64,000 bases of DNA from an uncultured Eubacteriales bacterium (GTDB taxonomy: Bacteria > Bacillota > Clostridia > Tissierellales > Peptoniphilaceae). Positions 8,896-16,550 of the stretch are shown here, one piece after another (position 1 is the stretch's first letter; the number at the start of each line of letters is the position of its first letter). The notes under the pieces were generated by a model. That model did no database searches, was not told where the DNA came from, and saw only the letters and a program-made list of their open reading frames with translations. The stretch lies in contig UQBO01000001.1 of NCBI GenBank assembly GCA_900539225.1, positions 62,001-126,000 on the forward strand, read 5' to 3'. A program made the position numbers and the translations under genes.

Positions 8896-10164
8896 GTGTT
8901 AGACATGGTAGTATTAGAATTAAAAGCTGGTAAGGGTGGAGACGGCATGGTTGGCTGGAGAAGAGAAAAGTTTGAACCTGCTGGAGGACCTTATGGCGGC
9001 GATGGAGGCAAGGGAGCATCCATCATTTTAAGAGCTGACTCAAATATGAGAACGCTAATAGATTTTAAACATAAGAGAATATTTAAAGCTGATAATGGTG
9101 AAAACGGCAAAAACAAATTGCAATATGGTAAAGATGGAGAGGACTTAGTCCTTAAAGTTCCAGTTGGAACACTGGTTAAGGAGTTTAATTCAAAGGGACT
9201 TATTATGGACCTAAAGAATGACGGAGACGAAGTAATCATAGCCAAAGGCGGCCGCGGCGGCAGAGGCAATGCAAAGTTCAAAAACTCTGTAAGGCAGGCA
9301 CCAACATTTGCAGAGCCTGGTAAAAAAGGTGAGGAGATAAAAGTAATACTTGAGTTAAAGCTTATAGCAGACGTTGGTTTCATAGGCTACCCAAACGTAG
9401 GTAAATCATCGCTTTTATCGGTGATATCAAGAGCAAAACCAAAGATTGCTAACTATCACTTCACAACACTTGAGCCAAACCTTGGCGTAGTCACAACAAA
9501 GGACAATAACAGCTTTGTTGCGGCTGATATACCAGGACTAATAGAAGGGGCACACGAAGGTCTTGGACTTGGTCATAGCTTCTTAAAGCATATAGAAAGG
9601 ACCAATGTACTTGCTCATGTTGTTGATGCATCAAGATCTGAAAGAGAAAACCCGATTGAAGATTTTAAAAAGATAAACGAAGAATTATTTTCTTATAATG
9701 AAAAATTAAAAGACAAAAAGCAATTAGTCGTATTAAATAAGGCGGACTTAGTTTATGAAAAAGAGGAGCTAGAAAAGCTTCAAAACGAATTCAAAGAGAT
9801 GGGCTACGATAGCGTTATTACAAGTAGCGCAACGCTTGAAGGCGTTGAAATGCTTAAGTATAAGCTATATGACATCATCAAGGACATGCCTAGGAATGTT
9901 AATGAAACATTCGATGATACTGTATACATCAAAGAGGATACAGACATTCCTGTTCATGTATATAAATCAAATGGCATTTACTTCGTTGAAGGAACTAAGG
10001 TTGAAAACGTTTTAGCAGGCGTTTATGCTGACAATATAGACTCACTAAGATATTTCCAAAGATTCCTTGAAAATGAAGGCATCATGGACGAGCTTAGAGA
10101 GCTTGGACTAGAAGACTCAGATACAGTCGATGTATGCGGCTTCGAGTTTGATTATTATAGATAG
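8896..10164 (+). CDS. obg: GTPase ObgE/CgtA
   Basis: Obg is an essential GTPase that binds the 50S subunit and links ribosome assembly to stress responses. It shows the glycine-rich Obg fold (residues 1-155, with repeats such as KGGRGGRGNAKF), the G domain (GYPNVGKSS; DIPGLIEG; NKADL) and a C-terminal OCT domain (about 345-422). The 422-residue length is normal. The start is GTG at 8896 behind GGTGGTGAT; an in-frame ATG at 8905 is the alternative. The order rpmA-obg-yhbY is conserved. Confidence 0.95.
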   Translation: MLDMVVLELKAGKGGDGMVGWRREKFEPAGGPYGGDGGKGASIILRADSNMRTLIDFKHKRIFKADNGENGKNKLQYGKDGEDLVLKVPVGTLVKEFNSKGLIMDLKNDGDEVIIAKGGRGGRGNAKFKNSVRQAPTFAEPGKKGEEIKVILELKLIADVGFIGYPNVGKSSLLSVISRAKPKIANYHFTTLEPNLGVVTTKDNNSFVAADIPGLIEGAHEGLGLGHSFLKHIERTNVLAHVVDASRSERENPIEDFKKINEELFSYNEKLKDKKQLVVLNKADLVYEKEELEKLQNEFKEMGYDSVITSSATLEGVEMLKYKLYDIIKDMPRNVNETFDDTVYIKEDTDIPVHVYKSNGIYFVEGTKVENVLAGVYADNIDSLRYFQRFLENEGIMDELRELGLEDSDTVDVCGFEFDYYR

Positions 10165-10172
10165 GTGATATT

Positions 10173-10466
10173 ATGACAGGAAAAGAAAGAGCAAAGTTAA
10201 AATCAATCGCACAAAATTTAAAAGCTACATTTCAAATAGGCAAGGAAGGCATCTCGGCTGAATTTATTAATCAAATTGATGATTATTTAGAAAAGAATGA
10301 AATTGTTAAGATTAGAGTTTTAAATAATTCGTCAGAAGATGTAAAAGAAGCACAAGCCTATCTTATGGAGGAGCTTAACTGTGAGTTCGTTCAACAAATT
10401 GGTTCAATATTTGTAATTTATAGAGAGTCATTGAAGAGACCGAGACTTTTGCAAGATGAAAAATAA
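10173..10466 (+). CDS. yhbY: YhbY family ribosome assembly RNA-binding protein
   Basis: This is a 97-residue single CRS1-YhbY (CRM) domain protein that associates with pre-50S particles. The signature KSIAQNLKATFQIGKEGIS with the later ENEIVKIRVLNN is present. It lies 8 bases after obg and overlaps nadD by 11 bases, the usual Firmicutes neighbourhood (obg-yhbY-nadD-yqeK-rsfS). Confidence 0.93.
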   Translation: MTGKERAKLKSIAQNLKATFQIGKEGISAEFINQIDDYLEKNEIVKIRVLNNSSEDVKEAQAYLMEELNCEFVQQIGSIFVIYRESLKRPRLLQDEK

Positions 10467-11046
10467 GATACTTATTTTTGGCGGCACATTTAATCCCATT
10501 CACAATGGCCACTTGATATTGGCCGAGCACTGCATCAATGAAGAGGGCTTTGATAAGGTAGTCTTTGTTCCGACTATGAATCCATATTATAAGGATACAC
10601 TCGATTTTGATACAAGACTTAAGATGCTAAAGATGGCGATTAAAGATAATGATAAATTTGCCTACTCCAGCATAGAAAAGAAATATAATTTGGAAGGAAA
10701 GCTTTACTTGATACTTGAAAAAATTTCAGAGCTAAGTGATGATGATATCACCATACTTATAGGCTCAGATAGCCTTATGAATCTTGATTGGTGGTATGAA
10801 AAAGAAAAGCTTTTAAAAAAATACAAATTTCTTGTATTGAAAAGAGACGAAAGTGATAAAATAATAAATGAGAAGATAAATGAATATGAAAAAAAATATT
10901 CTGCTTATATAAAAATTTTAGACAATAAAAGAATAGATATTTCTTCAAGCGATATAAGAGATATGATTAAAAATAAAAAAGATATAAAATATCTTGTAGC
11001 TGATAAAGTTTATAAATATATAAAGGAAGAAAATTTATATGTATGA
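10456..11046 (+). CDS. nadD: Nicotinate-nucleotide adenylyltransferase
   Basis: NadD converts nicotinate mononucleotide and ATP to deamido-NAD. The nucleotidyltransferase motif GGTFNPIHNGHL is near the N terminus (about residues 8-19), with the family's second motif ISSSDIRDMI near residue 170. The 196-residue length is normal. It overlaps yhbY upstream and yqeK downstream by 8 bases. Confidence 0.96.
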   Translation: MKNKILIFGGTFNPIHNGHLILAEHCINEEGFDKVVFVPTMNPYYKDTLDFDTRLKMLKMAIKDNDKFAYSSIEKKYNLEGKLYLILEKISELSDDDITILIGSDSLMNLDWWYEKEKLLKKYKFLVLKRDESDKIINEKINEYEKKYSAYIKILDNKRIDISSSDIRDMIKNKKDIKYLVADKVYKYIKEENLYV

Positions 11047-11614
11047 TATAGAAAAGTTTAAAGAAAAACTAAAAAGCGAAGTAAAGGCATCAAGGTATGA
11101 GCACTCTTTATCAGTCATGAATTTTTCAGTAGAGCTTGCAAAATACTACGGTATAGACGAAGAAAAGGCAAGGGTCGCAGGACTTTTACACGACTGTGCA
11201 AAATATAAAGATACAGATAAGATATTGCAAAAGGCAAAAGAATTTGATATAATAATTGATGGTGACTTAAATCACACTATAAAAGTGCTTCATGCTTTAC
11301 TCGGCTACTATATAGCGAGAGATGAGTACGGCATAGAGGATGAAGAAGTGCTTTTAGCTATAAAAAATCACGCACTTGGTAGAGAAAATATGAGTGATTT
11401 AGAGAAGATTGTGTTTTATTCAGACTTTGCAGAGCCTTTAAGAACTTATTCTATGGCTGAAAAGCTTAGAGAGTTTAAGTACGAAGGCCTTACAAAGGCA
11501 GCGTATGAAGCAGTGAACTACAACCTATGCTATTTACTTGAAGAAGACTTATACGTTCACCCACAATCATTAAAAACAAGAAATTCATTATTATTGGAGT
11601 TGAAAGGAGAATAA
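11039..11614 (+). CDS. yqeK: YqeK family HD-domain Ap4A hydrolase
   Basis: YqeK proteins are HD-fold metal-dependent hydrolases that cleave diadenosine tetraphosphate symmetrically. The motifs are visible: H in YEHSLSVMNF (near residue 21), HD in GLLHDCAKYKD (near 50) and further His and Asp residues in HALLGY and YSDFAEPLR. The 191-residue length fits. It sits between nadD and rsfS, the conserved order. Confidence 0.92.
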   Translation: MYDIEKFKEKLKSEVKASRYEHSLSVMNFSVELAKYYGIDEEKARVAGLLHDCAKYKDTDKILQKAKEFDIIIDGDLNHTIKVLHALLGYYIARDEYGIEDEEVLLAIKNHALGRENMSDLEKIVFYSDFAEPLRTYSMAEKLREFKYEGLTKAAYEAVNYNLCYLLEEDLYVHPQSLKTRNSLLLELKGE

Positions 11615-11617
11615 TTT

Positions 11618-11959
11618 TTGGAAATTAAAGAAAAGTTAGAAATAATTCAAAATGCAATTGAAGCGAAGAAGGGCTTTGACATAGATAGTATATTTATAGG
11701 AGATAGAAGCTCTATTGCTGATTATTTTGTAATCTGTTCAGCCAATAATAAATCACAAGCAGAGTCAATCATGGATGAGGTTGATGAAAAACTTGCCGTA
11801 CAAGGCGTATTGCCAAGACGCATTGAAGGCAAAGCAACAAGTAATTGGATAATCATGGATTATGAAGACATAATCGTTCACATATTCTTAAGCGATGATA
11901 GAGAATACTATAATCTTGAAAGATTATGGAAAAACTTAGAAATAGAAAGTGAGGAATAA
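11618..11959 (+). CDS. rsfS: Ribosome silencing factor RsfS
   Basis: RsfS binds L14 and blocks subunit joining during starvation. The core signature DYFVICSANNKSQAESIMDEV and the C-terminal DYEDIIVHIFLSDDREYYNLERLW are present. The start is TTG at 11618, six bases after AAAGGAG; the resulting 113 residues are typical. The previous gene ends 3 bases upstream. Confidence 0.94.
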   Translation: MEIKEKLEIIQNAIEAKKGFDIDSIFIGDRSSIADYFVICSANNKSQAESIMDEVDEKLAVQGVLPRRIEGKATSNWIIMDYEDIIVHIFLSDDREYYNLERLWKNLEIESEE

Positions 11960-11961
11960 GA

Positions 11962-12342
11962 ATGAGTCTAAAAACTGTAGACACTAAAAAAGCACCAGGT
12001 GCTGTAGGACCATATTCACAAGCAATAGCTTTTGAAAGATTTTGTTTCACATCAGGTCAACTACCTATCAATCCTGAAACAGGAGAGTTAATTTCTGATG
12101 ATATTGAAAAAGCTACTGAACAATCAATTAAAAATGTAGAGGCAATTCTAAATGAAGCTGGCTTTACCTTAGAAGACGTAGTTAAAACAACTATCTTTGT
12201 AAAAGATATGAAAGATTTTTCAAAAGTTAATGGCGTTTACGAAAAATACTTCTCAAGTCATAAACCTGCAAGATCTTGCGTAGAGGTATCAACTCTACCA
12301 AAGAATGGGCTTATTGAAATAGAAGCAATTGCATATAAATAG
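11962..12342 (+). CDS. ridA: RidA family 2-iminobutanoate/2-iminopropanoate deaminase
   Basis: RidA hydrolyses reactive enamine/imine intermediates released by PLP enzymes such as threonine dehydratase. The family pattern is clear: KKAPGAVGPYSQAI near residue 9, FTSGQLPINPETGE in the middle, and the arginine in KPARSCVEVSTLPKNGLIEIEAIA near the C terminus. The 126-residue length is normal. It is followed at once by a threonine-catabolic SDR, so amino-acid breakdown is a plausible shared context. Confidence 0.94.
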   Translation: MSLKTVDTKKAPGAVGPYSQAIAFERFCFTSGQLPINPETGELISDDIEKATEQSIKNVEAILNEAGFTLEDVVKTTIFVKDMKDFSKVNGVYEKYFSSHKPARSCVEVSTLPKNGLIEIEAIAYK

Positions 12343-12351
12343 GAGGAAGAA

Positions 12352-13305
12352 ATGAGAAAAGTATTAGTTACTGGAGCTTTAGGACAAATTGGTTCTGAAC
12401 TTGTAAAGAGATTTAGAAAAGAATACGGCGACGACAATGTTGTTGTATCAGACGTTAGGGAATTACCTGAAAGAAAAGACATCATTGACGCAGGTCCATT
12501 CGAATTAATTGACGTTACAGATGGAAACAGAATTAAAGAAGTAGTTGACAAGTATCAAGTAAACACTATAGTTCACTTAGCAGCGCTTCTTTCAGCAGTT
12601 GGTGAAAAGGTACCACAAAAGTGCTGGCAAATCAACATGGGCGGACTTTACAATGTATTGGAAGTTGCTAGAGAAAATGAATGCCAAGTATTTACACCAA
12701 GCTCAATAGCTTGCTTTGGACCAGAAACGCCAAAGGATAAAACACCTCAAACAACATTACAAAGACCAACATCTATGTACGGTGTAACTAAAGTAGCTGG
12801 CGAAAACCTTTGCGATTACTATCACTTAAGATTTGGAGTAGACACAAGAGGAGTTAGATTCCCTGGTATCATCTCATATGATACACTACCAGGCGGAGGA
12901 ACAACTGACTACGCAGTTCATATCTATTACGACGCAATTAAGAAAGGCTCATACGAATGCTTCATCAAAGAAGGTACATACATGGACATGATGTATATGC
13001 CAGACGCACTAGATGCAGTTCTTCAACTTATCGAAGCAGACGGATCAAAACTAATACACAGAAATGCATTTAACATCGCTGCAATGAGCTTTGAACCAGA
13101 AGAAATTAAGAAGTCAATTCAAAAATTCATGCCAGACTTTACTATGACATACAATGTTGACCCAGTTAGACAAGCAATTGCAGATTCATGGCCAAACTCA
13201 TTAGACGACAGCTGTGCAAGAGAAGAGTGGGGCTGGAATCCTAAATACGATCTTGATGCAATGAGTAAAGACATGCTTGAAAAGCTTAAAGAAAAATTAA
13301 AATAG
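12352..13305 (+). CDS. SDR-type L-threonine 3-dehydrogenase / NAD-dependent epimerase
   Basis: This 317-residue extended short-chain dehydrogenase has a Rossmann motif TGALGQIG at residues 7-14 and the catalytic Y-x3-K in SMYGVTK (about 143-149). Several stretches (FPGIISYDTLPGGGTTDYAV, YMDMMYMPDALDA) match the SDR form of L-threonine 3-dehydrogenase rather than sugar epimerases. That enzyme oxidises threonine to 2-amino-3-ketobutyrate. The RidA gene upstream fits threonine catabolism. A 10-bp hairpin terminator follows. General NAD-dependent epimerase remains the fallback label. Confidence 0.8.
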   Translation: MRKVLVTGALGQIGSELVKRFRKEYGDDNVVVSDVRELPERKDIIDAGPFELIDVTDGNRIKEVVDKYQVNTIVHLAALLSAVGEKVPQKCWQINMGGLYNVLEVARENECQVFTPSSIACFGPETPKDKTPQTTLQRPTSMYGVTKVAGENLCDYYHLRFGVDTRGVRFPGIISYDTLPGGGTTDYAVHIYYDAIKKGSYECFIKEGTYMDMMYMPDALDAVLQLIEADGSKLIHRNAFNIAAMSFEPEEIKKSIQKFMPDFTMTYNVDPVRQAIADSWPNSLDDSCAREEWGWNPKYDLDAMSKDMLEKLKEKLK

Positions 13306-13327
13306 TTTAATCAATATTATTATACGA

Positions 13328-13355
13328 AGCAGAGTGAGAAATCATTCTGCTTTTT
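13328..13355 (+). terminator. Rho-independent terminator after the threonine dehydrogenase
   Basis: A 10-bp stem with one G-U pair and a GAAA tetraloop at 13338-13341 is followed by a T-rich run. It separates this operon from the isc genes. Confidence 0.9.
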
Positions 13356-13687
13356 GTTTTGCAAATGGAGTAGTTTGGGTATAATGTATATGTATGATGA
13401 ATGAAACACGCTCATCGTACTTGGCTTAGAACGAATATAGCAATATGCTAGATATAAATATATTATTATTAGTGATTTAAGTATAATAAATATTAATATT
13501 AGAGAAAATCATTTGCATGGACTTGACAAAAGCTATTAGATATATTATAATATAAATACAATTGAATACAAACATATACATATTAGAAGCCAATCATATT
13601 ACATAGATAATTTTATTATCACATACATATTACATATTAGATAAAATAGGGATATTTTATTTTTTTATGATTTTATAAAGGGGGATT
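13356..13687 (+). promoter_or_regulatory. Intergenic region with iscS promoter and a long leader
   Basis: This AT-rich gap contains no gene I can support. TTGACA at 13523-13528 and TATAAT at 13546-13551 (17-base spacer) form a consensus promoter about 130 bases before iscS. Further upstream a 9-bp inverted repeat (13392-13400 with 13412-13420, one G-U pair) follows a TATAAT at 13380-13385. No Rrf2/IscR-type gene lies next to it. I do not recognise a known riboswitch in the leader. Confidence 0.7.
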
Positions 13688-14878
13688 ATGATGGGCTTTA
13701 TTTATTTGGATAACGCTGCAACAACAAGAGTTAGAAAAGAAGTTATAGATGCGATGTTACCATACTTTGATGAAAAGTATTATAATGCATCAAGTCTTTA
13801 TTCGCTAGCAACTGAAGTGAAAAAAGATGTGGTAGAAGCAAGGGAGAAGATAGCATCATACTTTAACTGCAAAGCAGATGAGATATATTTTACAAGCTGT
13901 GGCTCAGAGTCTGACAACTGGGCTTTAAAGGGATGTGCATTTAAGTACGAGGACAAGGGTAAACACATAATAACGACTGCGATTGAGCATCCGGCTATAC
14001 TTAATACATGCAAGTTCTTGGAGAAAGAAGGTTTTGAAGTAACATATTTAAGCGTTGATGAAGAAGGCTTCATTGACCTTAATGAACTTGAAAATGCTAT
14101 GAGAGACGATACTATCTTAGTTAGTATAATGTTTGCTAATAATGAGATAGGAACTATACAGCCGATTAAAGAAGCAGCTGCTATAGCTCATAAACACAAT
14201 GCACTATTCCATACAGACGCTGTTCAAGCAGTTGGTAACGTTAGGATAGACGTAGAAGAGCTAGGCATAGACATGATGAGTTTATCGGGACATAAGCTAT
14301 ACGGACCAAAGGGTATAGGTGCTTTATACATTAGAAAAGGCGTGAATATCGAGAACTTAATTCATGGCGGCGGACAAGAAAGAAAGAGAAGAGCAGGAAC
14401 TGAAAATACTGCTGAAATTATCGGTCTTGCTAAAGCTATAGAATTATTATATGACAATTTTGAAAAGCATAATAATCATTTAAGAGAAAAAAGAGATAGA
14501 CTAGTTAAAGAAATTATGGAAAAAATTCCATATACACTATATAATGGTAGTAAAGATCCAGAAAGAAGACTACCAGGAAATGCTTCATTTTGTTTCAAGT
14601 ACGTTGAAGGCGAAGCGCTTCTACTAATGCTTGACGCTATGGGCATAGCTGGCTCAACTGGTTCTGCATGTGCATCTGGCTCGCTTGATCCATCACATGT
14701 ATTGCTTGCTATAGGCTTACCACACGAAATTGCTCACGGATCTTTAAGACTAACATTCTCAGAAGAAATTACAGATGAAGATGTAGACTACGTTGTAGAC
14801 AGCCTAGTAAAGATTATTGAAAGATTAAGACAAATGTCACCTCTATATGATGAGGCAATTGCGAAAGGAGAAATATAA
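13688..14878 (+). CDS. iscS: Cysteine desulfurase IscS/NifS type
   Basis: A PLP enzyme that takes sulfur from cysteine for Fe-S cluster and thiolation pathways. Landmarks: N-terminal IYLDNAATT, HTDAVQAVG, the PLP lysine in SLSGHKLYGPKG (near residue 205), and the catalytic cysteine in SACASG (near residue 329), in a short-loop setting. The 396-residue length is normal. The second ATG, at 13691, is better spaced from GGGGG and is an equally good start. The stop shares bases with the iscU start, so the pair is coupled. Confidence 0.95.
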   Translation: MMGFIYLDNAATTRVRKEVIDAMLPYFDEKYYNASSLYSLATEVKKDVVEAREKIASYFNCKADEIYFTSCGSESDNWALKGCAFKYEDKGKHIITTAIEHPAILNTCKFLEKEGFEVTYLSVDEEGFIDLNELENAMRDDTILVSIMFANNEIGTIQPIKEAAAIAHKHNALFHTDAVQAVGNVRIDVEELGIDMMSLSGHKLYGPKGIGALYIRKGVNIENLIHGGGQERKRRAGTENTAEIIGLAKAIELLYDNFEKHNNHLREKRDRLVKEIMEKIPYTLYNGSKDPERRLPGNASFCFKYVEGEALLLMLDAMGIAGSTGSACASGSLDPSHVLLAIGLPHEIAHGSLRLTFSEEITDEDVDYVVDSLVKIIERLRQMSPLYDEAIAKGEI

Positions 14879-15327
14879 TGTTATATTCTGAAAAAGTTAT
14901 GGATCACTTTATGCATCCAAGAAATGTAGGAGAGATGGAAAACCCAAGCGGTGTTGGCGAAGTTGGTAACGCAAAATGCGGCGACATCATGAGGATGTAC
15001 CTAAAGATAGATGAAAACGATATAATTACAGATGTTAAGTTTAAGACTTACGGCTGTGGTACTGCTATTGCGTCATCATCTATGGCTACAGAACTTATAA
15101 AAGGTAAGTCCATAAACGAAGCTATAAACTTATCTAATAAAGAAGTAGCTGAAAACTTAGATGGACTTCCACCAATTAAGATGCACTGCTCAGTACTTGC
15201 TGAAGAAGCTATCAAGGCAGCACTTTATGACTATCAAGAAAAAACTGGTCATAAGGTAAAAGGTCTTGAAAATTACGAACCACCAAAAGATGATTTACAT
15301 GATCACGATCATGTAGAACTAGACTAA
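14878..15327 (+). CDS. iscU: Fe-S cluster scaffold IscU/NifU N-terminal type
   Basis: Scaffold on which Fe-S clusters are assembled from IscS-derived sulfur. The three conserved cysteines are visible in NAKCGDIM (near residue 38), TYGCGTAIASSSM (near 62) and KMHCSVLAEEAI (near 104). The 149-residue length includes a short acidic, His-rich tail (HDHDHVELD). Coupled to iscS by an ATG inside its stop. Confidence 0.94.
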   Translation: MLYSEKVMDHFMHPRNVGEMENPSGVGEVGNAKCGDIMRMYLKIDENDIITDVKFKTYGCGTAIASSSMATELIKGKSINEAINLSNKEVAENLDGLPPIKMHCSVLAEEAIKAALYDYQEKTGHKVKGLENYEPPKDDLHDHDHVELD

Positions 15328-15331
15328 GAAG

Positions 15332-16540
15332 ATGGTTTTTTTAGCAAATACTATTAACGAGAACATAATTAATTTGATAAATCAAGGAGGAGCCTTAAAT
15401 GGTATCCTCCTTGGTTTGCGGATAATTATATTAGCTTTAGGCATATATTATCTCGTTAATATCGGTAATAAACACCTCGATGAGGGCGAGAGACTTATAT
15501 TCTCTAAGACTGTAATAATTAAGTTTATAATAACAGTTTTAGCGGTATTATTCTTCATATACATATACAAAAGTTTTCTTATGGTAAGGACAATCACGCT
15601 ATCTATACTAGTCGCAGCAATGCTTGCGTACTTTTTAAACCCTATGGTTAAAAGTGTGCGTAAGAAACTTAAGATATCTGATACTCTTGCGATTTTGACT
15701 GTTTTTTTAATAGTTATTCTTATATTTTTAATTTTAGGCTTTACTGTCTTTCCTAAGACAATTTCTGATATTAAAAATCTTATAATTAAATTTCCTGAGT
15801 ATTACAAGCAAACTCTTGAATCTATCAATGATTTCTTTAATCAATATGAGCTTTTCAAAGGAATAAATCTTGATAACGAACTTATAATTGATAATATCTC
15901 GAAAATATACAAAAAACAGACAGCGAATGCGGTGAATTTACTTGTTAATTCTGCAAAGAATGTAATGAGCTTTGTATTTTCACTTGTCTTGACACCAATA
16001 TTTGCCTTTTACTTCTTGAAAGATAAGGACAAAATTAAGGAAAAGTTCAAAGCCATGATACCAGAAGCGAGAAAAGAAAGGTTAATAAGGCTATTCTCAA
16101 ATATTCATAATGATATGACTAAGTACATCATAGGCAAGATTAAGATGGCGATATTCGTTGGTTTTGCTACATTTATTATGCTTCTAGCCTTGGGAGTAGA
16201 ATTCTCCTTTGTTATAGGTATAATCACATGTGTTGCTGATATAGTGCCATATGTTGGTCCACTTATGGGCCTTATTCCGGCCTTTGTCTTTGCCTTTATA
16301 GACAGCCCAATCAAAGCACTTTGGATCTTTGTTCTATATATATTAATTCAATGGGTAGAAAATAATATAGTGGGACCTAAGATATTATCAAAGGAAACGG
16401 GCTTCCATCCAATAGTCGTTTTATTCCTACTTATACTAGGAGCGGCACTATTTGGATTTTTAGGTATGATACTGTCGGTACCTATTGCACTTGTTATCAA
16501 AACGGTGTATAATGAATATGTTATAAATAAAAATAATTAG
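15332..16540 (+). CDS. AI-2E family transporter (membrane permease)
   Basis: A 402-residue integral membrane protein of the YdiK/TqsA/YtvI superfamily. Hydrophobic segments lie at about residues 20-42, 53-75, 85-105, 120-145, 210-232 and several in the C-terminal third, where the family signature GPLMGLIPAFVFAFIDSP and VGPKILSKETGFHP is found. The actual substrate is not predictable; family members export small molecules or Na+. The ribosome site is weak (AAGAAG). The first 30 codons contain a strong inverted repeat, listed separately. The gene directly precedes alaS. Confidence 0.85.
   Translation: MVFLANTINENIINLINQGGALNGILLGLRIIILALGIYYLVNIGNKHLDEGERLIFSKTVIIKFIITVLAVLFFIYIYKSFLMVRTITLSILVAAMLAYFLNPMVKSVRKKLKISDTLAILTVFLIVILIFLILGFTVFPKTISDIKNLIIKFPEYYKQTLESINDFFNQYELFKGINLDNELIIDNISKIYKKQTANAVNLLVNSAKNVMSFVFSLVLTPIFAFYFLKDKDKIKEKFKAMIPEARKERLIRLFSNIHNDMTKYIIGKIKMAIFVGFATFIMLLALGVEFSFVIGIITCVADIVPYVGPLMGLIPAFVFAFIDSPIKALWIFVLYILIQWVENNIVGPKILSKETGFHPIVVLFLLILGAALFGFLGMILSVPIALVIKTVYNEYVINKNN
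15380..15416 (+). repeat. Strong hairpin inside the 5' end of the AI-2E gene
   Basis: A 12-bp inverted repeat (one G-U) at 15380-15391 with 15405-15416 encloses an AAGGAGGA sequence that would be an excellent ribosome site, with an ATG 7 bases after it that opens only an 8-codon frame. In the main frame it encodes QGGALNG. It could act as an attenuator or mask an internal start; no T run follows. Confidence 0.5.
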
Positions 16541-16550
16541 AGGTGTATAC

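Noticed and set aside
15332..16540. Quorum-sensing AI-2 role for the AI-2E family permease
   Set aside because: The family name is historical; no luxS or lsr genes are in the window and most members transport other substrates.
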